From assembly GCF_002097715.1 (NCBI RefSeq), contig NZ_CP020738.1, positions 3,038,001 through 3,102,000 on the forward strand: DNA of 64,000 nucleotides, given 5' to 3'. This document shows, in pieces, positions 8,691 to 17,176 of the stretch (the stretch's first letter is position 1; the number at the start of each line of letters is the position of its first letter). The notes beneath the pieces are model-generated. The model did not search any database, was not told where the DNA came from, and saw only the letters and a program-made list of their open reading frames with translations. This DNA comes from Burkholderia ubonensis subsp. mesacidophila. GTDB taxonomy: Bacteria > Pseudomonadota > Gammaproteobacteria > Burkholderiales > Burkholderiaceae. A program made the position numbers and the translations under genes.

Positions 8691-9398
8691 TCACTTCGCC
8701 CGCCAAGCACTCATGAATTCGCCGGCCCGGCCGGCGAGCGCGCCGCGCTCCGTTCGCTTCACTCGCACCAGCGCCCGCGCAACGTCGGCGCGCTGCGCGC
8801 TCACGTGCCGCGCGCAATGGCGGTCGACCACGCCGATCTGGTTCTTCAGGAACGCGATCGTCTGTTCGATGCCGCCGCGCACGCTCGCGTGGCACCACGT
8901 CAGCAGCTGATACTCGGCCACCAGCGTGCGCGCGAGTTGCCGGCGGCGCTGCACCAGCGCCTGCACGTATCGCAGTTGCGGATCGGGTAGCGGCGCGGCG
9001 ATCCGACCGCAAGACGGATGCCGGACGAGCGCGCACGCCAGCTCCGCCAGCACACGTGCGCGCACCCCTTTCCCTTCGAGTGGCCGCTCGGCCGCGCCCG
9101 CGACGAAATCGCGGGCATGATGCGGATCGACCACCACGACCGGCAGCCGCACGGCCTGCAGCGCGCACGCCACTTCGACCTCGAAGCCGCCGGCCGCCTC
9201 CAGCACGACGAGCGCCGGCGACCATTCGGCAATCGCATCGGTCAGCGACTCGATGCCGAACGTTTCGTTCCGGTATCCGAGGATCGCGCTCAGCGACGAC
9301 ACGGAGATTTCGACGATCTCGGTCGCGACGCTGATGCCGACGCACACCTGATCGGGCGCCAGCACCTCGCCTTCCTGTTGGGTTGCCCAATTGCTCAT
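8691..9398 (-). CDS. IS110-type DEDD transposase N-terminal domain, apparently domesticated or degraded
   Basis: A 235-residue protein resembling the N-terminal DEDD domain of IS110 transposases: VCVGISVATE (usually GIDVAK), VVLEAAGGFE (usually LEATGGYE) and VVDPHHARDFV. The first catalytic Asp is replaced by Ser, and the TDRIDA motif region reads GKGVRA, so two of the four acidic residues are missing. The C-terminal Transposase_20 domain is absent. The frame is nevertheless intact with Burkholderia-like codon use. The start at 9398 follows a GGGGGTG stretch; longer upstream starts are unlikely. No terminal repeats were seen. Either a decaying remnant or a retained domain of new function. Confidence 0.65.
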   Translation of the reverse strand: MSNWATQQEGEVLAPDQVCVGISVATEIVEISVSSLSAILGYRNETFGIESLTDAIAEWSPALVVLEAAGGFEVEVACALQAVRLPVVVVDPHHARDFVAGAAERPLEGKGVRARVLAELACALVRHPSCGRIAAPLPDPQLRYVQALVQRRRQLARTLVAEYQLLTWCHASVRGGIEQTIAFLKNQIGVVDRHCARHVSAQRADVARALVRVKRTERGALAGRAGEFMSAWRAK

Positions 9399-9663
9399 AC
9401 GATTTCGCACCCCCGTGGTGTCCCCGTCCACCCGCACAAACCGGCGTGAACGTCGATCTTGACAGCGAGAACTGTCACAAACAAAATGTAAGATAACTAA
9501 ATGGAACTGGTTCCATCTGCGACAGCAGCGCATTCGCGGCCGTCGCACGGCGAACCTCCGCCCACGCATCGCATCACCCGTCAGCAGCAGCAACTGCCGA
9601 TGCGGCATACGACACGCTGCTTCCTCTCGACACCGATAAGGCGACACTTCATTCATCAGATGA
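9399..9663. other. Intergenic stretch with two inverted repeats
   Basis: The gap between the IS110-like gene and the H-NS-like gene contains TGACAG-N6-CTGTCA (9460-9477) and ATGGAAC-TG-GTTCCAT (9501-9516), both possible regulator sites. No coding frame is convincing here. Confidence 0.4.
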
Positions 9664-9978
9664 TCAGGATTCCTCACCCTCAGGCGATTCAGCCGACAGC
9701 GCATCGATCTCGAACCGGCTGCGATCCTGACCGCGCAGCCACGTCGGCTCCCGGCCGACGCCAGACCACGTCTGCCCGGTCTGCGGATTGAAATACTTCA
9801 CGCGACGCTTCTTGCCCCGAGCACCGATACCCGGAAAAACCACGTCATGGCTGAACCCGAATTCTTCGATGCACCGCCGCACTTCGAGCAACACGGTTGC
9901 CGCTATGGCGAGACGCTCCCGCTCGAGCTGCTCTTCGAGCAGCGCCTTCTTTTCCATGAACGATCTGTAAATCAGCAT
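9664..9978 (-). CDS. Short H-NS-family nucleoid-associated protein
   Basis: A 104-residue H-NS-like protein. A coiled-coil N terminus (MLIYRSFMEKKALLEEQLER) mediates oligomerisation. The C-terminal DNA-binding domain carries YFNPQTGQTWSGVGREPTWL, the signature loop of H-NS proteins in Burkholderia. It probably silences AT-rich, horizontally acquired DNA, of which this window has several tracts. The start at 9978 is chosen because GGAGG precedes it and the coiled coil starts there; the frame is open 35 codons upstream. It is divergent from a response regulator across a 324-bp AT-rich gap with palindromes. Confidence 0.85.
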   Translation of the reverse strand: MLIYRSFMEKKALLEEQLERERLAIAATVLLEVRRCIEEFGFSHDVVFPGIGARGKKRRVKYFNPQTGQTWSGVGREPTWLRGQDRSRFEIDALSAESPEGEES

Positions 9979-10072
9979 GCCTGCCTCCGAAAAACGCGCG
10001 GCCGCCGTCGTCGCATCGGCGCCATGACGGCACGTCCAAGCGTAATCGTCCGAGCCGTTCCAATTGACAACT

Positions 10073-10200
10073 TTTGTCGACAAACCTCCATCGACAGCGA
10101 TTTTTAAATGGACGAAATTCAGCCTCTTGCTTATTGGATAACGTTTTCAACGTTCAAAATTGTTGACAATTAAATCAAGCACCGATGCGAATATCGCGAC
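10073..10200. promoter_or_regulatory. Divergent promoter region with two palindromes between the H-NS-like gene and the response regulator
   Basis: TTTGTCGACAAA (10073-10084, perfect) and AATTGT-TG-ACAATT (10158-10171) lie in an AT-rich gap. TTGACA at 10163-10168, inside the second palindrome, matches a -35 element for the plus-strand regulator; the -10 is weak (around TGCGAATAT, 10186-10194). Binding to the second palindrome would be expected to block this promoter. Confidence 0.5.
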
Positions 10201-10302
10201 TGATTGCCCGTTTCCGGCCGGTTTCACGCGAATCGTGAGCCTCTCCCCTCATACGCCCGATGCAGCCCGATCGATTCGCTCGCTACCGAAGGAGTACTGA
10301 AG

Positions 10303-10989
10303 ATGAACGTTCTATATCTCGAGGACGACAAAGCTTATGTCGAATTGATCACCGCAATACTGGAAAAATCGGGATACCACGTGCATGCGGTCAGCAACGG
10401 CCACCATGCGATCCGTCATCTGGAAAGCGCTGTCGTCGATCTGCTGATCCTCGACTGGCTGGTGCCGGGGCTGTCCGGATTCGAGGTGCTCAGATGGACC
10501 CGCGAACGCATCGGCGGGCGCCTGCCGATCCTGTTCCTGACGAATCGCGTGCGGGAGGACGTGATGTACTCCGCAATCAACGCGGGCGCCGACGACTACA
10601 TGGTCAAGCCGGTCAACGAGTTCGAACTGCTGGCGCGGGTCAATGCGCTGCTGCGCCGCGCGTACCACGGCGGCGGCGTCCAGCAGAACGTGCTCGACGT
10701 CGGCGGCTACCGGATCAACACGAAGGCGCGGACCGTGCTGCTGCATGACGTGCCGGTCAGGCTGACGCCGCGCGAATTCGATCTCGCCGTGCTGCTGTTT
10801 CGCAATCTCGGGCGCATCATGCCGCGCGACGAGCTGATACGCTCGCTGTGGGGACGCGATATGGCCGGCGTGTCCCGCAGCCTCGACACGCACATCTACC
10901 GGCTGCGGATGAAGCTCGCGCTCCATCCGGCGAACGGCGTGCGGCTCAGCACGATCTACACGCTCGGCTACCGGCTCGAAGCGGCCTGA
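10303..10989 (+). CDS. OmpR/PhoB-family response regulator, orphan
   Basis: A 228-residue response regulator. Residues 1-115 form the receiver, with the acidic pair ED/D at 7-9, phospho-acceptor Asp51 (LLILDWLVPG) and conserved Lys102 (DDYMVKP). Residues 130-228 form an OmpR-type winged helix (LTPREFDLAVLLF). GGAG lies about seven bases before ATG 10303. No histidine kinase gene is next to it, so its partner is unknown. Short H-NS and DUF4148 genes flank it. The target genes cannot be read from the sequence. Confidence 0.9.
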   Translation: MNVLYLEDDKAYVELITAILEKSGYHVHAVSNGHHAIRHLESAVVDLLILDWLVPGLSGFEVLRWTRERIGGRLPILFLTNRVREDVMYSAINAGADDYMVKPVNEFELLARVNALLRRAYHGGGVQQNVLDVGGYRINTKARTVLLHDVPVRLTPREFDLAVLLFRNLGRIMPRDELIRSLWGRDMAGVSRSLDTHIYRLRMKLALHPANGVRLSTIYTLGYRLEAA

Positions 10990-11284
10990 CGACGCCGCAT
11001 CGCAGCATGTGCGCTCTCTCCTCGATCCGCACAAGACTATTGCGCCGATAGTACCAATCGAATTACGCGGCACGCACTGCGCCCCCGAAACGGCACGCGC
11101 CGCGCCTCGCCCAGCCTCGCGCGGCAAGGCGTTCCGCGAAATCCCTATCCACGGTGCGGTTTCCGATTGTTCCACTGAGGCGACAATTCAATTCACCGCA
11201 ACACCATTTATCGGCGGCGCTCGTGCTCCTAGAGTAGATCCTGTCGCGCAGCAACATGCGCATCGAATCGACAGGAGTCCCATC

Positions 11285-11578
11285 ATGAAACGCCGCGGTC
11301 TGCTCTCCGCCCTTGCCCTCGCACTCGTCGTGTCCGCGCCGGCTTTCGCCGACACCAACACGGGCCACGCCGGCGATTACGGCAACACGTCGTGGTACAC
11401 GCAAAGCAACGGCCCGCGCACCCGCGCCGAAGTCCGCGCGGAACTCGAACAGGCGCAACGCGACGGGACCGTCGCGTACATCCGCAAGGCCACGTCGTAC
11501 GCACAAGGGCTCGACCTCGTGCCGCGCCCGTATCGCGCAACGCCGGAAGGCAACCAGCTCGCCGGCGCGGGCCGGTAA
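11285..11578 (+). CDS. DUF4148 secreted protein
   Basis: A 97-residue small exported protein. A signal peptide (MKRRGLLSALALALVVSAPAFA) is followed by a short mature region with TRAEVRAELEQAQRDG, the hallmark of DUF4148, a family common in Burkholderia and relatives. The function is unknown. The start is set by CAGGAG about eight bases upstream and by the signal peptide. It stands alone, downstream of the response regulator by about 295 bp. Confidence 0.85.
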   Translation: MKRRGLLSALALALVVSAPAFADTNTGHAGDYGNTSWYTQSNGPRTRAEVRAELEQAQRDGTVAYIRKATSYAQGLDLVPRPYRATPEGNQLAGAGR

Positions 11579-11663
11579 ACGGACGACGCCGCGCATCGGG
11601 TCGCCCCGCGCGCGGCGTCGTGTTCGCATCAATCAGTCAGCCAATTCGTTGCAGGAGCTTGTC

Positions 11664-11747
11664 ATGAACGATCAATTGCCCTCGCCGCTCGATCACTGGG
11701 ACAGCGATACGCCGGTCTGGACGCCGTTCCGCCCGCAATCGCACTGA
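11664..11747 (+). CDS. Possible 27-residue small protein
   Basis: ATG at 11664 follows CAGGAG at good spacing and opens a 27-codon frame starting MNDQLPSPLDHWDSDTP, with two Trp residues and ending at TGA just before the end of the convergent permease gene. No family is recognised. It may be a real small protein or chance. Confidence 0.3.
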   Translation: MNDQLPSPLDHWDSDTPVWTPFRPQSH

Positions 11748-11754
11748 CGCACGG

Positions 11755-12822
11755 TCAACGGCGCGGCACGCCGTCGCGCCATTCGCCCCAGTGCGACACG
11801 ATGTCCTGCACGAGCGGATTGCCCGCGCGGTACAGGTTCTCGGTCGCCGGGACGAAGCCGCCCTGGTCCGCGTAGTTCAGCAGGTTGTCGACGCTCGTCT
11901 GGCCCGCATACGGCCGGTCGAAGTCGGAGCCGGTGCGCAGCACCGCGACGCGCGACAGGTCCACCCGCTTCACGCTCGCCGCGCGCTTGAGCGCCTCGAA
12001 GGTCGCGTTGTCTTCCTGCGCGGTCATGCAGTAGGTGCCCTTGCCGTCCGTCAGGATCTTCGTCCATTGCCGCGCGCGCTCGCCGAGCAGCGTGCCCGAG
12101 AACCACGTATTGCCCGACGACGTGTCGCAGCGGATCACCGAAGGCGGCTGGTTCGCGGGCGCGTAGCTGAATTTCGCGCGCGCGGCCTGCGCCTGCGCGC
12201 TGTCGGCGAGCACGACGTTGCGCGACAGCGCGTACGCGGCGTCGGCCAGCTGCGGGTTCAGCTGGAACACTTCGCTGCGGTAGTCGAGCGGCGGCTTGTC
12301 GCTCGGGCTCTTCGTATTGATGCCGAGATAGCCGCTGTTCCAGCCGGTGGGAATTTCACGCGCGTCGAGCTCCCACTGCAGGCCGAAATCGACGAGGTAT
12401 TTCGACCACGCGGCGGAGCCCACCGTCCCTTGCGCGGGATCGACGCCCGCGATGCCGGAGACCAGGAAATACGTGCGGCGCAGATCGAAGCGCTGCGAGA
12501 ACGTCAGCGCCATGATCGACGCCGCGGCGTTCGCATAGCCCATGCCGGTCGTCATCACGCATACGTCCTGCTTGTTGCAGTGGACCGCGGGGTAATCGGG
12601 CGACAGGCCCGGCACCGTCACGTCGCGCCACGGGCCGAGGCGGTCGAGCCAGGCCTGGCCTTCCGGCGCGAACATCGTGATGATCATGACCTTGACCGGG
12701 CGGCCCTGTGCACCGGTGTCGGCAAATGCCTGGTCCGCGTTGTTGCCCTGCGCGATCGACGGCGCGGTCGCGCAGGCCGCGAGCGAAAATGCGGCGGCGG
12801 AAAGAATGGAGCGAGTCAGCAT
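11755..12822 (-). CDS. Purine nucleoside permease (NUP family), predicted lipoprotein
   Basis: A 355-residue protein of the NUP family, whose fungal members transport purine nucleosides. Bacterial members share the nucleoside-phosphorylase-like fold and have no membrane spans in the mature part, as here. The N terminus is a lipoprotein-type signal with LAAC (Cys17). Family features include VKVMIITMFAPEGQAWLDR, TTGMGYANAAASIMAL and a GIAGVDP turn. The start at 12822 fits the signal peptide. It is a single gene whose nearest partner is a LysE exporter about 190 bp upstream on the same strand. Confidence 0.8.
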   Translation of the reverse strand: MLTRSILSAAAFSLAACATAPSIAQGNNADQAFADTGAQGRPVKVMIITMFAPEGQAWLDRLGPWRDVTVPGLSPDYPAVHCNKQDVCVMTTGMGYANAAASIMALTFSQRFDLRRTYFLVSGIAGVDPAQGTVGSAAWSKYLVDFGLQWELDAREIPTGWNSGYLGINTKSPSDKPPLDYRSEVFQLNPQLADAAYALSRNVVLADSAQAQAARAKFSYAPANQPPSVIRCDTSSGNTWFSGTLLGERARQWTKILTDGKGTYCMTAQEDNATFEALKRAASVKRVDLSRVAVLRTGSDFDRPYAGQTSVDNLLNYADQGGFVPATENLYRAGNPLVQDIVSHWGEWRDGVPRR

Positions 12823-13013
12823 CAGTGTCCTTTGTGTCTTTGTGTTGGTGATGTTGAGTGTGAACGACTCTCGGAGACTGCGCGACGGAGTATAGAACGG
12901 CCGGTGTCCGATGCGGAACTCGATTGCGATGCGCAATGGTGGGCCGAACACGCAGCAACGCGGTGCGACCGGTTCCGCGAGAACGTGAGGAATGCTATCG
13001 GGGCGAGCGTCGG

Positions 13014-13604
13014 CTACAGCCGCGCGAGCCCCGCGACCCCGTACCCGAGCACGACGAGCGCCGCGACGACGTGGCTCGCGGCGAGCAGCGCGGGCGACGT
13101 GACGAGCCGGCCGATCGCGCTGCCGCCGAACGCGAACACGAGCTGGCCGGTGAGGCTGCCCGCGAACACGCACGCGGCGCCGATCAGCCAGTGACGATGC
13201 GCGGCGGCGGCAGCCGTCGCGTAGCCGTAGAACAGCAGGATCGTGAGCGGGTTCGCGAGCGTGACGAAGAACATCGACGTGAACGGGCGGCTGCCGGGTG
13301 CAGGCGCGTCGCCGTCGAGCGTGCGGCGGCGATCCCGCAACGCCTGCCACATCATCCGCGCGCCCATCGCGAGCAGCACGAGCGCGCCGGCCAGGCGGAA
13401 CAGCGACAGGTGCGACGCGAGCGTGCTCGCGAGCAGCGCGCCGATCGTGAAGGCGACGACCGCATAGCAACCGTCGGCCGTCGCGACGCCGGCCGCCGCG
13501 CGCACGCCGCTCGCGGTGCCGGCGCGCATCCCGTAGTTCGCGATCATCAGTGCGACGGGGCCGACCGACAGCGCGATCATCAGCCCGAACAGGAAGTCGT
13601 TCAT
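13014..13604 (-). CDS. LysE/RhtB-family amino-acid exporter
   Basis: A 196-residue inner-membrane protein with about six hydrophobic segments. The LysE signature is near the N terminus (FGLMIALSVGPVALMIANYG) and NPLTILLFYGYA follows near residue 115. LysE/RhtB proteins export amino acids or their analogues by proton antiport; the substrate is unknown. It lies about 67 bp downstream of selD on the same strand. Confidence 0.85.
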   Translation of the reverse strand: MNDFLFGLMIALSVGPVALMIANYGMRAGTASGVRAAAGVATADGCYAVVAFTIGALLASTLASHLSLFRLAGALVLLAMGARMMWQALRDRRRTLDGDAPAPGSRPFTSMFFVTLANPLTILLFYGYATAAAAAHRHWLIGAACVFAGSLTGQLVFAFGGSAIGRLVTSPALLAASHVVAALVVLGYGVAGLARL

Positions 13605-13671
13605 CGGGAATCGACGTCTTCGATGGAAAACGCCGATTCTAGCGAGCGCAAAAATGTTCGGTGCAAGCGCG

Positions 13672-14745
13672 TCAGGCGACGTCGACGCGACCCGGCCCGT
13701 CCGTCATCTCGCCGATCACCGCCGCGCGATCGAAACCGTCCGCGCGGAAGCACGCGAGCACGTCGTCGACCGCATCGGGCGAGCACGCGACGAGCAGGCC
13801 GCCCGACGTCTGCGGATCGGTCAGCAGCGCCTGCGCGACCGGGGGCAGCGCGTCGCCGAGCCGCACGTCCGCGCCGTAGGCCGCCCAGTTGCGGCCCGAC
13901 GCGCCGGTGAACACGCCGGCCGCCGCGAACGCCTCGACGCCCGCGAGCCACGGCAGCGCCGCGTAGTTCACGCGCGCCGTGAGCCCCGCGCCGCGCGCGA
14001 GCTCGAGCGTGTGGCCGAGCAGGCCGAAGCCGGTCACGTCGGTCAGCGCGTGCACGCCCGGCAGCGCGGCCAGCTCGGTGCCCGGCCGGTTCAGCTTGGT
14101 CGTGGTCGCGATCATCTGCGCGTAGCCGGCGTCGTCGAGCTGGTTCTTCTTCAGCGCCGCGGACAGCACGCCGACGCCGAGCGGCTTGCCGAGCACCAGC
14201 ACGTCGCCCGCGCGCGCCGCCGCATTGCGCTTCACGCGCGACGGATGCACGACGCCGATCGCCGCGAGCCCGTAGATCGGCTCGACCGAGTCGATCGAAT
14301 GGCCGCCCGCGACCGGAATCCCGGCGTCCGCGCACACGGACTCGCCGCCGCGCAGCACCGCCGCGATCGTCTCGTGCGGCAGCACGTTGATCGGCATGCC
14401 GACCAGCGCAAGCGCGAGCAGCGGCTTGCCGCCCATCGCGTAGACGTCGGACAGCGCGTTGGTCGCCGCGATGCGCCCGAAATCGAACGGATCGTCGACG
14501 ATCGGCATGAAGAAATCGGTGGTCGCGACGATCGCCTGCTCGTCGTTCAGGCGGTAGACCGCGGCATCGTCGGAGGTTTCGGTGCCGACGAGCAGGTCCG
14601 GAAACAGGGCGGGCGGCGTCGCGCGCTTCAGCAGCTCGGACAGCACGCCAGGCGCGATCTTGCAGCCGCAGCCGCCTCCATGAGACAGGCTCGTGAGGCG
14701 CGGAACGGCGGGCGGGGTCTGGGTGGCTTCGGTCATCGTCGGCAT
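13672..14745 (-). CDS. selD: Selenide, water dikinase SelD
   Basis: A 357-residue selenophosphate synthetase that makes selenophosphate from ATP and selenide. The glycine-rich loop HGGGCGCKI carries catalytic Cys26 and Lys29 (the E. coli GCGCK motif). AIR-synthase-like N and C domains follow, with TTDFFMPIVDDPFDFGRIAA and ALTDVTGFGLLGH. MPTM at 14745 or MTEAT at 14736 are both possible starts; no clear ribosome site decides. No selA, selB, mnmH or tRNA-Sec is in this window, so its partners must lie elsewhere. Confidence 0.93.
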   Translation of the reverse strand: MPTMTEATQTPPAVPRLTSLSHGGGCGCKIAPGVLSELLKRATPPALFPDLLVGTETSDDAAVYRLNDEQAIVATTDFFMPIVDDPFDFGRIAATNALSDVYAMGGKPLLALALVGMPINVLPHETIAAVLRGGESVCADAGIPVAGGHSIDSVEPIYGLAAIGVVHPSRVKRNAAARAGDVLVLGKPLGVGVLSAALKKNQLDDAGYAQMIATTTKLNRPGTELAALPGVHALTDVTGFGLLGHTLELARGAGLTARVNYAALPWLAGVEAFAAAGVFTGASGRNWAAYGADVRLGDALPPVAQALLTDPQTSGGLLVACSPDAVDDVLACFRADGFDRAAVIGEMTDGPGRVDVA

Positions 14746-14859
14746 CGGGGTGAATAGCAACGTCCTATTATCGACAATTCCGCGCCGGCGTGCCCGCCGC
14801 CCAGATAATGACGGCGCTGCCTCCGTCCACCCTCCCCGTCGACCGTCCGACCGTCTTTC

Positions 14860-15696
14860 ATGGACCACCTCTTCATCGGCCTCGTGCTGTGCTCGGCGCT
14901 GCTGCACGCCGTCTGGAACGCCTTCCTGCACGTCAGCGAAGACCGGCTCGCGCAGCTCGGCACGATGTCGCTGCCGTATCTCGCGTTCGGCATCGCGGGC
15001 GCGTGGCTGCTGCCGGCGCCGGATCGCGCCGCGTGGCCGTATGTCGCAGGGTCCGCCGCGCTCGAGGTCGCGTACTGCTTCACGCTCGCGCGCGCGTACC
15101 GCAGCGGCAAGTTCGGGCAGATCTACCCGATCGCGCGCGGCCTGTCGCCGCTGCTCGTGTCGGTGCTCGCGTTCGCCGCGCTGCACGAGCGGCCGACGCC
15201 GCTCGGCTTCGCCGGCATCGCGCTGGTGTCGCTCGGCATCATGTCGCTCGCGCTGCGGCGCGGGCTGAAGTTCTCCGGCGAAAGCGTGCCGTATGCGCTG
15301 CTGACCGGCGTGTTCATCGCCGCGTATTCGATCTGCGACGGCATCGGCGCGCGCGTCGCGGGCAGCGCGCTCGGCTACATCGCATGGGTGTACCTGCTGT
15401 GGAGCGTGCCGCAGATCCTGCTGGTGTGCGCGGTGCGCGGCGGCCCGCGCAGCGTGCTCGGGTCGCGCGACGCGCTGCGGCAGGGCGTCGTGGCCGGCAC
15501 GATCTCGCTGGTCGCATACGGGATCGTCGTGCTCGCGTACCGCCACCTGCCGGTCGCGACCGTGTCGGCGCTGCGCGAGACGAGCTCGATCTTCGCGGTC
15601 GCGATCGGCTGGTTCGCGATGCGCGAGCGACCGGGCGCGCAGCGCCTCGTCGCGTGCGCGCTGGTCGTCGCGGGCGCGGCGCTGATCCGGCTGTGA
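14860..15696 (+). CDS. EamA/DMT-family transporter
   Basis: A 278-residue inner-membrane protein with about ten hydrophobic segments in two EamA repeats. The first opens with LVLCSALLHAVWNAFLHVSE and ends with a GIALVSLGI helix near residue 120; the second ends with LVACALVVAGAALIRL. Drug/metabolite transporters of this type usually export small metabolites; the substrate is unknown. It is divergent from selD. Confidence 0.8.
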   Translation: MDHLFIGLVLCSALLHAVWNAFLHVSEDRLAQLGTMSLPYLAFGIAGAWLLPAPDRAAWPYVAGSAALEVAYCFTLARAYRSGKFGQIYPIARGLSPLLVSVLAFAALHERPTPLGFAGIALVSLGIMSLALRRGLKFSGESVPYALLTGVFIAAYSICDGIGARVAGSALGYIAWVYLLWSVPQILLVCAVRGGPRSVLGSRDALRQGVVAGTISLVAYGIVVLAYRHLPVATVSALRETSSIFAVAIGWFAMRERPGAQRLVACALVVAGAALIRL

Positions 15697-15722
15697 TCGC
15701 ACGCGAGCGCGCCGGCGCCGGG

Positions 15723-16826
15723 TCAGAACCGGTGGCGGATCCCCGTCACCGCGACGATCTGCGTGCGCGTGCTCGACGGGTTCGAAATCCCCTCGATCGC
15801 CGCCACCGCGTTCGACGACGCGCGCTGCCAGAACGCGTTCAGGTAGACGTCGGTGCGCTTCGACAGGAAGTACTGCACGCCGGTGCTCGTCTGCAGGTAG
15901 TGCGCGCTCGGCGTCGCGCTCCGTGACGCGATCACCTGCGTGTAGGTCTCGCCGAGCGCAACCTGCAGCGCCGGCGTCACGCGGTAGCGCACGCTGCCTT
16001 CGAAGTTGTTGAAGCGCGTCGCGCCGCCCGTCTGCAGGTTGAACAGCGCGCTCGTGTACAGCAGCCCGAAGGTCGCGTTGCCCCACGCATACGCACCGCC
16101 CGCGCCCCAGATCTGCTGGCGCGTCACGCCCTTGATGAACGTGTAGTAGTTGTCGGACGCGACCGCGCCCGTCGTGTCGAGCGCCGGGTGGTCGACGCGC
16201 ACATAGGCCGCGCCGAGCTGCAGCGGGCCGTGCTCGTAGCTCGCGCCGACGCTCCACACGCGGTTCTGCGCGAACGACGTCGTGTTCGAGAAGCCGTACA
16301 TGCCGACCGCGCTCAACCCGCCCCATGTGGGCGTCCGGTATTGCACGGAATTGTTGGTGCGGAACGTGTTGTTCAGGTCGTCGGCATCGAACGGATGCAG
16401 CGCGTACTGCGTGAGCGCGGTGGTCGCGCCGATCTGCAGCGGCTCCAGCACTTCCTGCGCCGCGTTGTACTGGCGGCCCATCGTCAGCGTGCCCCAGCGG
16501 TCGTTCGCGAGGCCCACGTACGCGCGCCGCCCGAACAGGCGCCCGCCCTGGCTCGCGGCGCCGGTCTCGAGGTTGAAGCCGTTTTCGAGCCGGAACACCG
16601 CACTCGTGCCGCCGCCCAGGTCCTCCTTGCCGAGCAGCCCCCAGCGCGTGCCCTGCTCGTTGCCGCCCGTCGCCTGCCAGGTCGCGTGGCCCTTCTGGTT
16701 GTTCGTGTACGTGATGCCCGAATCGACGATCCCGTACAGCGTCACGCTCGACTGCGCGCAAGCCTGCGACGCGCCCGCGCCGATCGCGACACCCATCAGC
16801 GCCGCCGCCATTTCCGTCCGTTTCAT
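15723..16826 (-). CDS. Gram-negative porin (Burkholderia OpcP/Omp38 type)
   Basis: A 367-residue outer-membrane trimeric porin. The signal peptide ends AQACAQ-like before SSVTLYGIVDSGITYTNNQ, the conserved first strand of betaproteobacterial porins. GGKEDLGGGTSAVFRLENGF-type and LFGRRAYVGLAN motifs follow, and the protein ends in HRF with the terminal Phe needed for BAM assembly. It is divergent from the amidohydrolase/IclR/YfcC operon across a 350-bp gap containing three related palindromes, so the IclR protein may control it. Confidence 0.9.
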   Translation of the reverse strand: MKRTEMAAALMGVAIGAGASQACAQSSVTLYGIVDSGITYTNNQKGHATWQATGGNEQGTRWGLLGKEDLGGGTSAVFRLENGFNLETGAASQGGRLFGRRAYVGLANDRWGTLTMGRQYNAAQEVLEPLQIGATTALTQYALHPFDADDLNNTFRTNNSVQYRTPTWGGLSAVGMYGFSNTTSFAQNRVWSVGASYEHGPLQLGAAYVRVDHPALDTTGAVASDNYYTFIKGVTRQQIWGAGGAYAWGNATFGLLYTSALFNLQTGGATRFNNFEGSVRYRVTPALQVALGETYTQVIASRSATPSAHYLQTSTGVQYFLSKRTDVYLNAFWQRASSNAVAAIEGISNPSSTRTQIVAVTGIRHRF

Positions 16827-16881
16827 ATCTCTGACCCCTTTGTCGGTTGTATATGGGGAGCGATTTCATTCGCCCAAGACG

Positions 16882-16900
16882 TGTTTTATTGAATAAAACA
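16882..16900. promoter_or_regulatory. Palindromic operator, copy 1 (perfect)
   Basis: A 9-bp perfect inverted repeat around a single G: GTTTTATT-G-AATAAAAC plus one more pair. It lies about 56 bp upstream of the porin start in the porin / amidohydrolase gap and shares its form with the sites at 16992 and 17114. A binding site for the IclR-family protein of the adjacent operon is inferred. Confidence 0.6.
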
Positions 16901-16991
16901 TCGTCTTATTAATTTTTGAATTCGGACGTTATGGACGTCAATCTGCGTCAAAAATCATGCGAACGCTCGCGCCATGGCCTGTTCCACCGCC

Positions 16992-17008
16992 GTTTCGATG
17001 AATGAAAC
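16992..17008. promoter_or_regulatory. Palindromic operator, copy 2 (imperfect)
   Basis: GTTTCGAT-G-AATGAAAC has the same length, central G and flanking GTTT/AAAC as the perfect copies, with two arm positions unpaired. It sits midway between the two. Confidence 0.45.
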
Positions 17009-17113
17009 AAACCCAATGCCGACAAGGGAAAGCGCCGGATTCAGCGGTTCAACCGTGACGCTGCAAAAAGCGCTTGACCGGTTTTTTCGGTCGTTGTGAA
17101 ATATTGATACGCT

Positions 17114-17130
17114 GTTTTAATGATTAAAAC
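17114..17130. promoter_or_regulatory. Palindromic operator, copy 3 (perfect)
   Basis: GTTTTAAT-G-ATTAAAAC is a perfect 8-bp inverted repeat around G, 46 bp before the amidohydrolase start, where it could block or activate that operon. Confidence 0.6.
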
Positions 17131-17176
17131 GAGCGATCAAAACAAATCGAGCAACTAGGTAAAGATCCTGATCCCC

